A stretch of 64,000 nucleotides of DNA from Hygrophila difformis (taxonomy: Eukaryota > Streptophyta > Magnoliopsida > Lamiales > Acanthaceae): positions 26,169,120 through 26,233,119 of the forward strand of contig JAOANR010000001.1 in assembly GCA_030278955.1 (NCBI GenBank), written 5' to 3'. The position numbers were made by a program, and so were the translations under genes. The notes under the pieces are model-generated. The model was not told the DNA's origin. It saw only the letters and a program-made list of their open reading frames with translations, and made no database searches. Shown in pieces: positions 1 through 12,123 of the stretch (position 1 is the first letter of the stretch; the number at the start of each line of letters is the position of its first letter).

Positions 1-375
1 AGTTGTGGTTGTGGTCGTGATTGAGGTTGTGTACGTGGCCAAAATCAGAATTATACTTAGAGAAGATTTGAGCCATATAAAAATAATCAAACTAATAAAA
101 AATGGGAATATTATAGAAACAAGTGTCGCAAATACGGAACTGAAATGGAAGGACACTAGTCCCAAACTTGTCGTACTGCGGAACATCTTGTGAAGTTATA
201 TCAAGATTCAGTAAAGGGAAAATGAAAAGTGGTTGAGACAAATTTGGTTACCAATGATGATCTCAGTATGCCTATCATGCCAGCTTCTAAAGAAGCTAAC
301 TCTTTCAAGATAGATGGTGAAACATTTTTTATGCCAAATTTTGGTATAAATGACTTTATGGGGGACATTAACTAA
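1..375 (+). pseudogene. gag-like CCHC zinc-knuckle protein remnant
   Basis: One frame from about 124 reads Cys-Arg-Lys-Tyr-Gly, then Gly-His, a stop (157-159) where Trp is usual, Ser-Gln-Thr-Cys, and a tail similar to HLVKLYQDSVKGK. Plant copia/UBN2-type gag proteins commonly carry CxxC-G-GHW-C followed by HLVxLYQ. After a frame change near 225 the text continues ETNLVTNDDLSMP and ends in a natural stop at 373-375. The second knuckle Cys is replaced by Tyr. The fragment enters the window already open, so its 5' part lies outside. The family assignment rests on motif memory only; the lesions are visible directly. Confidence 0.45.
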
Positions 376-788
376 TGTAATGTATTTTCTATTTTAATAT
401 ATTTTTCTATGTATCTTTTGTTGACTAATGTATTAGGGATGGGTTAGGCTGCTGAATGAGGCTAATTCAGCAGCCGCTGAATGGTGCTACATAGGAGGTT
501 GTCCTGTGATAGTGTTAATGGTCGTTCAATATTTCCGTTTTTATGGTATGGACATTTAAAGAAATTGAAAATTCTCTTTCCAAATAATTATGGGTACAAT
601 TAAGTGTGATAGAAACATACTATATTTTGGGAAAACACCATTAATAATGTCTGAACGTGTGCCACTAAATTCACTAACACAAAACCCTAAAATCCTAAGG
701 TGATCTACATCTATATTGCAAGCACTTCTCCGGCATACTAACAAAATTCACACTTTCAACCGCAGCATTGCACGCCTTTGGCGTAGGT

Positions 789-947
789 ATGTTCGATCTA
801 AACGCAAACCTGAATGATGAATATGATTCATTATTGGCTGCTGTTGGGTTCGATGTGCTAGATTCTGACTTTGAACAAGATGTGGATGATCAATTGACAT
901 GGGCGCAGAGGAGGTTGATGAAGAAAAACATGGGGCGACGAAGTTGA
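789..947 (+). other. Short acidic open frame starting MFDLN (52 aa), function unknown
   Basis: The frame starts MFDLNANLNDEYDSLL, is acidic, and ends at a TGA. A second short acidic frame starting MLDLNDFPEDL lies at 9061-9285, so the two may be remnants of one repeated gene or transposon N-terminus. No domain is recognised. The flanks (376-788 and 948-1540) are AT-rich and show no gene. Confidence 0.2.
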
Positions 948-1542
948 TGAAGCACAACAGTCATGCATGCGATGAAGACGATGAATGTGACGAACCAGAA
1001 CAGTTGTCGGGATATGTTGCCGAAGCGGGTTAACGGGTGATGAAAGTTGATGACATAGTACTGAGTTGTGCTGCACGATTCACTGCCATATAACGCTTTA
1101 TATATTTTTGGGCGATGTGTTGGCTATGGTCAGATATTTTACATGTATTTGTTTTGAATTATTTGATTTGAAGAATGTATTGTATAAGAAATTTATAAAC
1201 TGGAAATTTAATAAAATTATTGTCTTGTATTTGCGTTAAACAATGTTGTCTTTTTGGTAGTGATGGTTTTGATGCATTAGTGTGTAGAAATTATTTATGC
1301 ACATACATGTCAAATGAATATGATTTCGTCGTAAATTTTCTAATTTGAATAATGTATTTGGTATAAGATCGATGAAGAAACTGCAAACATTTAGCAAAAT
1401 GATTATATTGAATATGTCTTAATCAATGGTGTCTTGGAAATGATTGTCTTGAATTTAAAAATTTTAGAATGTAGACTGTATAAAATTTGTATTGCTCTAA
1501 CATATTATAAATTAAAGAATATGCGATGCAGGTAGTAAAAGG

Positions 1543-2345
1543 CATCATCACACCACCGTGTTTCACCCATCACTAATTTAGAACCAAATCATCACACTAT
1601 AAGTACATATGTTTATCAAGCACTGTCAATAATAAATTAACACAATATGTAACTAAAATTCTCCAAACAATATAATCAATACAAGCACACCAGAATAAGT
1701 TGCACATTCGTAACACCTAACCAACACCGGGAAAACATATAAACAGCACACACATATGCATTCCGATCACTTGTCTGCTTTGGTGCATTGACATGTAATG
1801 TTGACTAGATCCTCTTTGAATTCTGTTATGGTGAGTTAACAAAATCAACCCCGCTGTCAATTGATTGAATTGTGATTATATTTTAAATTGAGACAACTTT
1901 AATGATTTAGTATTCACTAGCACATACAACAAACAATATCATCACACCACCGTACTTCGCTCATCACTAATATAGAATCAACTCAGCACATATACAAGTA
2001 CATATGTTTATCAAGCCAGATATATATTTAAATTTAGAGGATACTCATGATATTGAATTCATCGGAGTATGCAATCAACAACCTCATCACACCTCCCGAC
2101 TTTAACCATCACTGGTATAAAAGTAAGTGAGCACACATACAACAAACAATATCATCACACCACCGTACTTCGCTCATCACTAGTGTTGAATTAACTTAGC
2201 ACATATACAAGTGCATATGTTTATCAAGCCAGGTATATATTTAAATTGTCATGAAACTTATAATATTGAATTCACCATAGCATGCAATCAACAACCCTAT
2301 CACTTCCCCTGCTTTAACCATCACTCGTTTAAAAGCAAACCAGCA
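1543..2345. repeat. Tandem/dispersed repeat of about 212 bp
   Basis: The block containing 'caatatcatcacaccaccg' followed by 'ttcgctcatcacta' and 'catatgtttatcaagcca' occurs at about 1927 and again at about 2139, a 212-bp period. A more diverged part copy ('catcatcacaccaccgtg') lies near 1543. The copies differ by scattered substitutions, so the array is old. No coding sense. Confidence 0.75.
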
Positions 2346-5300
2346 CTCATACAAGTATATATGTTTACAAAGACGGTCAAACCTCCAAAAACCAAAATCC
2401 CTAGGATAGTCTAAGTGGGACTTCCAATTCCAAATTAAGATCTGCACTCCAAATCAAAAACCAAAAGAGATTTACCTCATATACAAGCACAAAAAGAGGA
2501 AATTAGACAATTGAGAAAAGAAATGACAAAAAGAAAATTAGATATTTGTTTCTATTAGTCTTAGTGGATTTGAGCGAAAACTTCTTCCAGGTTGCAGCAG
2601 AGAGTGTTGGTTGTCGCTCCATTTGTTTGAGCCAAATCTCGCCATATTTGATTTAAACACAAAGAGATTTTAGTCGTTCTTCCCGAACTAAATTCAACTT
2701 CCCGATCTTGTCGATTTCTTTTTCTTTTGCTCTCAGGTTCTTCACAAAGTTTTCCTCGACGGTTGCAGATATTCTTCTGGAGATCTATTTCGTTGTTCTT
2801 CCGGTTCTCTTCTCATCTTCTCCGTCTGTGGTCAGAAACAAACAAATAAGTCAAGTATGGAGCCGGCAGTCGACGAGTGATGGTTATTGTGAATTTGTGA
2901 AGAATGTTGAAGTATATCAGGGCATTTCTCCAGTTTCTTCGACAGGTGCTATGGGTTTGAGTGGTTTCTTCACAGGGATGAAGGTTGATATGTGGGTTTT
3001 TGCCCGAGACGAAAGGTTGCAAATGTGGGGAAACATTGATCCGGTTGGGGGTGTACTTCATTAGCACCAAAATTTTTATTTATTTCCTTACCAAAACGAC
3101 ACACAAAAAGGGAATGTTTCCTATGATAATATATTAAATCCTTTAAGAATGGAAGCAATAAATTATATAATATTATCAACCATAAATAGGATATTTAATG
3201 AAATTTTCCATAAATGAGATAAATTAACCGAATACATAGTACCAGCACACAAATAGTAGAGAACTACATATTCAGCTCAAGCTGAATCAGTATACAAACC
3301 CATCCCAATGTATTACATCATGCTATGTACCTTTTGTACTCTTTTGGAATAAATATTTATTATTATACCATTTTCTTCTTGAAGAAGAATTGAATCTCAG
3401 TTATAATGACACATGCCTAATAAATAGTGCCAGACTGCCAGTACACAATATTGAAAAATGATATTTATTTTTCTTATATAAAATTGGGAGATACACCAAT
3501 TAATACAATCTATAGAGAGGTGGTAATAAATATTATGGGGAGAAGATAAAGTTGAAAAATAATAAAATAAAATGATAAATACTATTATACAGCTAGTGTT
3601 CGTCTTCCCTACCCTGCAACTCCCTCTCTTCCGCTGGTGTGCGCCTCTTCCTCTCTTCCCCATTGCATCTCTCCCGCGTTGCCCCTGTCCGCCGCTCACC
3701 GCTCCACAGTTGCTATTTCTGTGTTTATTTTAATTCACCCATCTTACCGATTTAATTCGTGAATTCAAGCGATTTAGATCACCACCGAACCCCGATTGGT
3801 TCGAAATGGAATCGCAATTCAAGAGGGTGATGAGCGAATTATGCTACACTGCTCCACCATCTCCAAGCTTTATCCCAACATCCAGTTGTCCCTTCTCCAT
3901 GCAACAGGCCATACAACATTGGACGTCCAAACTCACAGCTCCATACGACCATCTTCTTCGTCTTCGTCGGCAGTCCCATCCATTCAATTCCAAGCATCGC
4001 CGTTAGCTTGCTGTAGCAACAACTACCTCGTCGTCATCCCCCATCTCCAATTCCATCCAAGTCAGCCATGGCTGTCGTTGTCTCCCTCTGTTCTCTTGTC
4101 AACCACTCCCGTGCAACGACTCTTTACAACTCACATACACACGAACAAAGACCTCCAGCTCATCGTCTCCTAGCAGCTCACGCCTTCACCGACTCTCATC
4201 CCGCCCTCTCCGGCAGCCATCTTCAACAACTCCCAAGGATGGAAAACTACCTCATCTCTTGTCATCATCTCCAACACAGAAGCCCTGCCATACAGAGCTC
4301 TGCTGTCAGCCGCACTGCAACTCTCGTACGTGACATCTTCCAAACTGCCGCCATTTACCTCGCATGAAGGTTGCCACGCTGCAACTTTGCAGCTCTGCGC
4401 TACAATCCTCGCGCCACAACTACACTCACGTGGCCACCATGTTGCAATTGTTCTCACGCGACCGTCATCACCTCGCATGATCTTCATCCACGCCGCAATC
4501 ATCGTCATCTCGCATGGGACATCCTACCACCTGATAATCTTCAACACGCAGTAACCCACACCCCCATCAACTTATCACGTGACAACCCAATGCTTGTTAT
4601 TCTGTGTTTTCCTTGTTTGCTTTCATTTATTGTTGAAATCCCTTAGAAAGTTGTTTAACTATTTTTAATCAGAGGGCCTCCCCACCCCCATTGTAATTAT
4701 ATTTGAATTAATGAAATGTGTGATTGGTTGAAATGCATCATTTTCTCTCAAAGATCAATTAGAGCATGTGGGAGCCGAAAACCTTCAATCGAGTGAAAAC
4801 TCAAATCCATTTGTGTCTAAACTTGAGCTAGGTGCACCTCTTTGGAATCCGAAATAATTCCAGAGTTGAATCCACCATGTGGAAGGCTTAAAATCTAATT
4901 TTGGTCCCGTAGTATCTTCTCTCACCCACTTCTGTTGCCACATTTTGAAAATTTCCACTTTTGGTCCCATTAGATAAATATTTGTTCCACTTTTGCTCCT
5001 TGAGTCTATTTTTAACCAAAAAATATTTATATGAATTTTTAAAAATATATTTATATGCAAAATGCCCAAAATCTAATTAAAGATCCATAATTCATTTAAC
5101 TACTATAGATCCAAATTTATTTACTTAAAGTAACAAATAAAAATATTTATGAATTTGTTAGAAAATATATTTATTATATAATAATTTTTTAAAATTTTTT
5201 TCATAAATATATTATAAAATTTGTTAATATAATATTTAATATTTATTTTTTGTCGTATACTATGTACGCTCAAGCCACAATAATTAATAATTATTAGATA

Positions 5301-5480
5301 ACAGTAAAAAAAAATGAAGTTCTTTTGTTAAGCTAACCATGCATTTAAAAATATTATATAATATATATTATTCATTAAGTAAATTTATAAATAATATTAT
5401 TTGTTATATATAAATGAAGTTGGAATTAGTTAAATATATGAATTATTAATAAGATTTTGGGTATTTTGCCAATAAATAAG
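2346..5480. other. No supportable gene; AT-rich flanks with a C-rich block
   Basis: An open frame at 2708-3064 (118 aa) has no recognisable domain or clear gene context. Around 3590-4560 the sequence becomes C-rich, with overlapping short frames rich in Ser, Pro and His in several phases, as expected of non-coding C-rich sequence or a degraded retroelement. 5070-5480 is very AT-rich. I cannot support a gene here. Confidence 0.5.
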
Positions 5481-5481
5481 T

Positions 5482-6935
5482 TTTTAAAATTGCACATTGC
5501 CTCCATATGAATATTTTTTTTGTTAAAAATAGACTCATGGACCAAAGTGAAAACAAAATATTTATCTAATGAGATCAAAAGTGAAAATTTTCGAAACGTG
5601 GGACAAAAAGTGGGTGAGAAAAAATCTGAGCTCAAAAATGAATTTTTCCCCATTATATATGGATTTAAATGGAAACTTCCAAAATATACTAATAAACATA
5701 CAGAAAATAAAGATCTAATTTAGTTTCAAACTGAAATTGAAGAAAAATTAAAATACAACAAAAGACAATTTCATATTAATTTAAATTAATATTAAAATTA
5801 AAAGTATCTGAAAATAAGTTAAAAAATACTACAGTAGAATTAAAATATAGTTAATACTACTTACAAAGGAATTACAAAAACAAAAGAAAAGAAAATACGA
5901 AAGCAAAAAAAATGCAAAATAGTTAAAAATGATTAAAAAAATGCAAAATAGTTGAAAATACGAAAGACAATTTTTTTTTTTAAAATTGCACATTGCCTCC
6001 ATATGAATATTTTTTTTGTTAAAAATAGACTCATGGACCAAAGTGAAAACAAAATATTTATCTAATGAGATCAAAAGTGAAAATTTTCGAAACGTGGGAC
6101 AAAAAGTGGGTGAGAAAAAATCTGAGCTCAAAAATGAATTTTTCCCCATTATATATGGATTTAAATGGAAACTTCCAAAATATACTAATAAACATACAGA
6201 AAATAAAGATCTAATTTAGTTTCAAACTGAAATTGAAGAAAAATTAAAATACAACAAAAGACAATTTCATATTAATTTAAATTAATATTAAAATTAAAAG
6301 TATCTGAAAATAAGTTAAAAAATACTACAGTAGAATTAAAATATAGTTAATACTACTTACAAAGGAATTACAAAAACAAAAGAAAAGAAAATACGAAAGC
6401 AAAAAAAATGCAAAATAGTTAAAAATGATTAAAAAAATGCAAAATAGTTAAAAATACGAAAGACAATTTTTTTTTTTTAAATTGCACATTGCCTCCATAT
6501 GAATATTTTTTTTGTTAAAAATAGACTCATGGACCAAAGTGAAAACAAAATATTTATCTAATGAGATCAAAAGTGAAAATTTTCGAAACGTGGGACAAAA
6601 AGTGGGTGAGAAAAAATCTGAGCTCAAAAATGAATTTTTCCCCATTATATATGGATTTAAATGGAAACTTCCAAAATATACTAATAAACATACAGAAAAT
6701 AAAGATCTAATTTAATTTCAAACTGAAATTGAAGAAAAATTAAAATACAACAAAAGACAATTTCATATTAATTTAAATTAATATTAAAATTAAAAGTATC
6801 TGAAAATAAGTTAAAAAATACTACAGTAGAATCAAAATATAGTTAATACTACTTACAAAGGAATTACAAAAACAAAAGAAAAGAAAATACGAAAGCAAAA
6901 AAAAAAATGCAAAATAGTTAAAAATGATTAAAATA
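5482..6935. repeat. Three direct copies of a 496-bp unit
   Basis: The sequence 'attgcacattgcctccatat' recurs at about 5489, 5985 and 6481, and the 67-codon frame starting MLKIDSWTKVKTKYL begins at 5520, 6016 and 6512, exactly 496 bp apart. The copies are almost identical apart from homopolymer lengths and a few substitutions, so the amplification is recent. The third copy stops near 6935, just before a hAT insertion. The shared frame is AT-rich and shows no domain; it is more likely a by-product of the repeat than a gene. Confidence 0.95.
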
Positions 6936-6953
6936 AGTAAATAGCCTGTGAAC

Positions 6954-7741
6954 TAGGGATGGCAATTCCACCCGCATCCGCCCGTAATCCGACCCACCCG
7001 ATCCGTTAAAATGGACGAAAACCCGAAAAAACGTGGATCCTTATAGGGTGATGGGTGGATCGAGTGACGGATCGGGTCGGAGATGGATTTAGGTTCATCC
7101 AACCCACCACACGATCCATCATCCAACCCATCATCCAATCCATCCATCACCCGCTTCTTCTATTAAATATATAAATATATATTTTTAAAAATATAATATT
7201 TCACATTAAATAATCTATATATTATTATATAAAATAAAATAAATAGTATTAAAAACTAATAAAAAGTTAAAACCCTATATTGCATTAGAAATTCAGAATC
7301 TCTCAATCCCGCTCTGAAAATTGAGAATTGAAATCGTTCGCCTCTCCCAAATCGGCAAATCGTGACTGTTGCTTTGCCGATGTCTTGCACCGCTGCTTGC
7401 CCAAAGCGACACTGACGCTTATTTCTTACTAATATCCTTTTAGCTTTTCACAATTTCCTTCATAGGATATTTGTTACTTTGCATGTTGAAATTTTAGTGG
7501 GCATTTGTAATAGTTTATTGTTCAAACATAATTTATTTTGAATATAAATTATTGCATCATTTATGTATGTTTGAAATCCACTAACCACCCGATCCACCCG
7601 TTTCTCCTGTGGTTGATGGATGGATTGGATTTGGATTGAGTTTTAGATGGACGATGGATGGGTTGGATGAGCAATATAACATTGATGGGTGGAGGTGAAT
7701 TTAGGCACCTCCGATCCATCTCCGACCCATTGCCATTGCCA
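6954..7741. mobile_element. Non-autonomous hAT element with 8-bp target duplication
   Basis: The element begins TAGGGATGGCAAT and ends ATTGCCATTGCCA; the inverted ends match at 10 of 13 positions, including GGCAAT. It is flanked by identical 8-bp copies of CTGTGAAC (6946-6953 and 7742-7749), the hAT-type duplication length. Subterminal regions are rich in GATCCA/CCATCC-type motifs; the interior is AT-rich with a short GC-rich piece at about 7300-7420. There is no transposase frame, so it is 788 bp of non-autonomous DNA. Confidence 0.9.
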
Positions 7742-8017
7742 CTGTGAACTACGGTGCTGTGTGAATAAATTGTGTGAATCTTATTCAGATAACACACCAT
7801 CAAATTAGCACAAGATATTGTTGCAAAAAAAAAATTAGCACAAGATAGAATAGAGAAAAAAAACAACAGATTTGATAACACAAAAGCCTCTATAATTGGC
7901 AACTCCTTAAGAATGCCTACGAATTTCACATTTTACCCTAATTTAAACAGTAAAATTTTCCATAAAATTCACAACCAAAATCACCACGAAAAGAAGAACG
8001 TAATGAATAATTTAATA

Positions 8018-8284
8018 CTTCCTCCGTCTCGATAGTCGATATAAATGTTACGTTGGGTTTTTTGACATTATTCATTGTTTAACTTTGATTCAAATTTTTT
8101 ATCATAGCTATGTAAAGAAAAACATAGTCAATTGAGATCTGTTAGATTCGTCTAATCTTATATTTTTAGACAATCAACTTTTTATAAATTTTTATTATAC
8201 ACAATTTTAGTTATAAACCGTTAAAAATATGTATCGACAAGCATGTCAGAGGGGAATGTAACAATTATATTGAGACGGAGGAAG
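8018..8284. mobile_element. CTCCCTCCGT-type MITE (267 bp), TA duplication
   Basis: Ends are CTTCCTCCGTCTC and GAGACGGAGGAAG, inverted and flanked by TA. The interior carries 'cttgactat'/'attagacgaatct'-like motifs shared with the other MITEs in this window, which supports one family of mariner/Stowaway-like elements. It lies at the 3' end of the J-domain pseudogene. Confidence 0.85.
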
Positions 8285-8289
8285 TACTT

Positions 8290-8735
8290 AGAAGGGAGAT
8301 GAGACGAGGCGAACAAACCTCGTCGAATTTGCTCCGTCTCCGGGCGGTAAGTGCGAGGTGAATCCTCTTGGCCATGTCCCGATCGTACAATTCCTGCCAG
8401 TAGGGATCGGATGACGTCTCGTAAGCCTCCTGGATCCGAATACACCACCGGGTATAATCCTCGATACGATCCGATCCGGCGGCGAGACGTCCGGGTGGTA
8501 CTACTTCCTGGCGAGGTGCTTGTACGCCAGGAGCCTGTCTCGGGGATACCGAGAAGCTCGTAGAAGGACATGGCAATCGCGGGGGAATCCGTGATGGTGT
8601 CACTGAGTGAGGAGCGGACGACGTAGAGGGTTCCGATCCGGAAGGACAGAAATTGGGGGGCCGACGGATGGGATGGCGGAGGAGGGAGAAGCGAAGAGGA
8701 TCTCCAGTCCACGGGGGAGAGGCGGCGTAACTCAA
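8290..8735 (-). pseudogene. J-domain (DnaJ-like, plastid type) chaperone pseudogene
   Basis: On the minus strand a frame reads SPAIAMSFYELLGIPETGS from about 8571, the usual start of a J domain in plant plastid DnaJ-like proteins. The next helix is out of frame as AYKHLARK, a stop, then YHPDVSPPDRI, so the HPD tripeptide is still legible. The frame changes again into DRIEDYTRWCIRIQEAYE and ends near RDMAKRIHLALTARRR. There are therefore at least two frame changes, one in-frame stop and a short deletion before the AYK helix. Upstream basic, Ser/Pro-rich sequence could be a former transit peptide. The J-domain identity is secure; the exact member is not. Confidence 0.8.
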
Positions 8736-9060
8736 TTAGGTTACTATGCAGACACCTAGTTGTCTGCATATCCGGACATGTTCCACCACAGGCTTCAAGA
8801 TGCTACGTGTCCTTATGATGTCAATGGAAAGAGAATATGAGAATATGGAAACATTAATAGACACAGTAATCAACAAACATTCCACTTGTAGCCATTTATT
8901 GGCAATGGAAAGAGAATCCAATTAGCCCAAATTAATGAATGAAATTAAGTTAATAATTTGTAACTGCCATTCTCGAAAAGTTTCAGTTACAGAAATGTGT
9001 TGAGGGCTATGCTGAATCGGGAGAAAAGTCAGGCCATTCGACGGGACGGAGAGTACGGCG

Positions 9061-9285
9061 ATGCTGGATTTGAACGACTTCCCGGAGGATTTGGTGGACG
9101 ACCTCGACAATGCAATAGCGTTGGATAACCTACGTAGCGATGATGATGATACACCGGATGTGGGATGCTATTTTGTCGGCGACAAGGATGCTGCGGTGTG
9201 CTGTGGAGAAACTTTGTCATTACCAGGGTATGAATTTGGGGGAGATGATGACGTTGCTGTGTGTGGTGTTGAACCATGCTCGTAG
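9061..9285 (+). other. Short acidic open frame starting MLDLN (74 aa), function unknown
   Basis: The frame is rich in Asp and Glu and ends in a TAG. It resembles the short frame at 789-947 only in its first residues and acidity. No domain is recognised; it may be a remnant of a transposon-associated gene. The surrounding 8770-9060 and 9290-10860 show no further gene. Confidence 0.2.
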
Positions 9286-9289
9286 AGGG

Positions 9290-10860
9290 ATTCTGTAAGT
9301 AGTAGGGACGTATGCAGCCGTGTTCCACCGGTGATTACAGGTATCAAATAATATGTGGTGGGAGAAATTATATTAGTTAGTGTTATTTACGTACAACTTA
9401 AGTGATTTTGGGAGTGTAGCATAACATTTCATTGAGGGGTGGGTAGAATAAATGTGGTAGAGGTGCAACTGAAAAGAGACAAAGCAATCTAGAGACTGAT
9501 GGAAATGCATCATCAATGAGCGGAACATCTTTAATACATAATAGAACATTATTCATGCAACAATATAACATGATGTGCTATGGGTTATATCACTGGCATT
9601 TAAAAAGTATATCGGGCATGGATAGAGGATCAGAAAGCAGTAGATATGGAACACAGTAGTGTAATAAAAAGAGCACATCAGACTTATATGTATAGCACAA
9701 TTAGAATTATCATGATTGAAAATATGAACAAGGCAGATGGTGAATGATGTGAGTCATGAACATGCAAGACGCATGGATCATCTACTGCCACATGAATTTC
9801 ACACAACAAAAAGGAAAAAAATTTGAGGCCCACCACACGTGTCTGCATTAGTCAATATTCTGCCATGATTTATGGAACAAATAATTGGAAGGAGTATTAA
9901 TTTGGGCATAACTGAAGAAGCTTAAAAAGGAAAGAAACAAAATATATACAGTGAGGTGTCAAGCAAAAAGAAAAAAACACTAGCAAGGCATACAAATAGC
10001 AGCGTCAAGAACTGCGGACTCCGCATACAAACCTACTCCGGCGTAACTGTTTGTAGTTGACTTGTTGATCAGATCTCATCTGAATTCTTTGTAGAGTTAC
10101 TTCTTGCATTTTTTATAGCCTCTTTCCTTATCCTTTTACCCATCTGAAAAAGGAGTATAAATCTATCCCTCTTGCTTGGCTATCCAAAGTTCCAAACTTG
10201 CCCATTTACTAGCTTCACCACAAAATCATTACTCACCATTTTATTACTATTTCCTAAATATAAGTGTCTTGCAAAAGGTTTTAACAATAGAAACTTTGAT
10301 TGAATTTATTAGCACAAAAATTAAATAAAACTAATCATAGCGCGTTAATATATCCAGGAGTTCCCTTCCAAAGCTCATCTTCATCAATAAAGATGATATG
10401 ACACGGAGTCCCATGGCTATGATAGCCTTCTTAACTAAAAATGCAAAAGAAAAGGAGTCAAATCGAGAGCCTGACCCACAGGAGGTTCCTTTGCGGGACT
10501 TTCAACATCAAACAATAAAGAATCGCCAGTGCATTAACATAAATACAACAGTAAGAAGCGGCAATACTGGTAGCCTGCGGCTCGGAGAAGACTAACAACA
10601 GAGTCTTATTGGAAGTTCAAACTTCCATCAAACTTCCATCTTTGATTAGCTTCTGTGACCAAGCTAAAGGTGTATGTGCATTATTTCCTGTTACCTTACA
10701 CTTTATGGATTTCATCTTGCCAAGTCTTTCAAACTGGGATTCTCATTGAATAAAAGAGAAAGTGTGGTTGTATTTTCAGTCATTGGTTCATTCCTAGTGC
10801 CTATAGTAAAATCTTACTATAGACAAGTAAAATTGAAAATGAGAAATTGGTCATGTTCCT
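9290..10860. other. Gene-free AT-rich stretch
   Basis: Only short frames are present and none looks conserved. No element ends were found in this interval. Confidence 0.5.
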
Positions 10861-10870
10861 GACTTATGGT

Positions 10871-10998
10871 TGGGGGCCTATTCCCAATTGACCCTTATCC
10901 CTCCCCTTTATTTTTTTATAATTTGTGTAATTATGATTGAGGGCCTATGCCCAATTGGCCCTTATTCCCCCCTTTATTTCTTTTATAATTTTTGTAAT
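10871..10998. repeat. Two direct copies of a 68-bp unit
   Basis: 'gggcctattcccaattgacc' near 10873 is repeated as 'gggcctatgcccaattggcc' near 10940, each followed by a T-rich 'tttataatttgtgtaat'-like tail. It may be part of a retroelement end, but no LTR pair was found. Confidence 0.7.
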
Positions 10999-11149
10999 TT
11001 GAGCTCCCACACACCTTTACCACCTTTACCGTTTACCTTGGATTCATCTAATAACACGTGGCAATTACAAGGAAAGGAGGTTACATTCCAGCAAATAAAA
11101 ATTTATCACTTTACTATATACACACCCCACCACATAAAGGTTTTTCTAG

Positions 11150-11215
11150 ATACTTCCTCCGTCTAATTAGATTGGTCTCCTCAACTATTAGATTAGTTTC
11201 CTTAACTATATATCT
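11150..11215. mobile_element. MITE end fragment
   Basis: 'tacttcctccgtctaattag' matches the terminal motif of the TA-flanked MITE family in this window, but no opposite end follows, so only a fragment or single end is present. Confidence 0.4.
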
Positions 11216-11306
11216 GGAGCAATTGGAACACTGGAAGGACTATAAACAAGACTTGCATCTCAGTTAATGAAACGAATGGCACTATTTTCCTTTGTGCTTC
11301 CCCCTT

Positions 11307-11864
11307 GTGTGTTTTTGCCCCTCCAATTCTCATTCTCTATCATACAATAATAATCTTGTAATCAAAGACTTCTATGTTACAAGAAACCAAAATTGTGACT
11401 TACCACACCTATTCTCACACTCTCCCCCTCTCTCATCAGCTTCATGCAATCTCAAAATCAATTGCACTAGCTCCCCTATCTCTTACCTTTTCTCTTCTGC
11501 AGGTCATTCCTCAATCTCATAATTTAAGGGCATTTTTCCAACTTTTCCAAGAATGAATTATACTCTGTAAACCTAAATCTCCTCTGTGTGTTTTTGCCCC
11601 TCCAATTCTCATTCTCTATCATACAATAATAATCTTGTAATCAAAGACTTCTATGTTACAAGAAACCAAAATTGTGACTTACCACACCTATTCTCACACT
11701 CTCCCCCTCTCTCATCAGCTTCATGCAATCTCAAAATCAATTGCACTAGCTCCCCTATCTCTTACCTTTTCTCTTCTGCAGGTCATTCCTCAATCTCATA
11801 ATTTAAGGGCATTTTTCCAACTTTTCCAAGAATGAATTATACTCTGTAAACCTAAATCTCCTCA
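11307..11864. repeat. Perfect-looking 279-bp tandem duplication
   Basis: The unit beginning 'gtttttgcccctccaattct' at 11311 recurs at 11590, and all internal landmarks are displaced by exactly 279 bp, up to 'ctgtaaacctaaatctcctc'. I saw no difference between the copies by eye, so the duplication is recent. It lies just 3' of the minus-strand gene ending at 12124 and may reach its 3' untranslated or downstream region. Confidence 0.95.
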
Positions 11865-12123
11865 CCCCACACATCCTTCAACATAGGCCGAATATAGCTC
11901 ACCACGAAGCATGCCTCCCCGGTGAGCAGTGCTCTCCATTTGGATGCCTCCACGGCGCTTTGATAAATACCAGAATGAAGTGCAGTTTGGATGCAGGCAC
12001 AAGACCAAACCAGAAATCAACCATATATACTGCCGGGCAGTTTAATGGGCAATCAGCAACTCTGATCTTTTCTGGAGACTTCTGTCAATTGGATGGAGAG
12101 CAGAATTTAGTGTATCAAGAATA

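Noticed and set aside
3796..4646. Several overlapping plus-strand frames as a gene
   Set aside because: All frames are short, overlap in different phases and share only a C-rich composition; no domain or splice structure could be supported.
5520..6715. Three 67-aa proteins encoded by the 496-bp units
   Set aside because: They are AT-rich frames created by an amplified repeat, with no domain and no gene signals.
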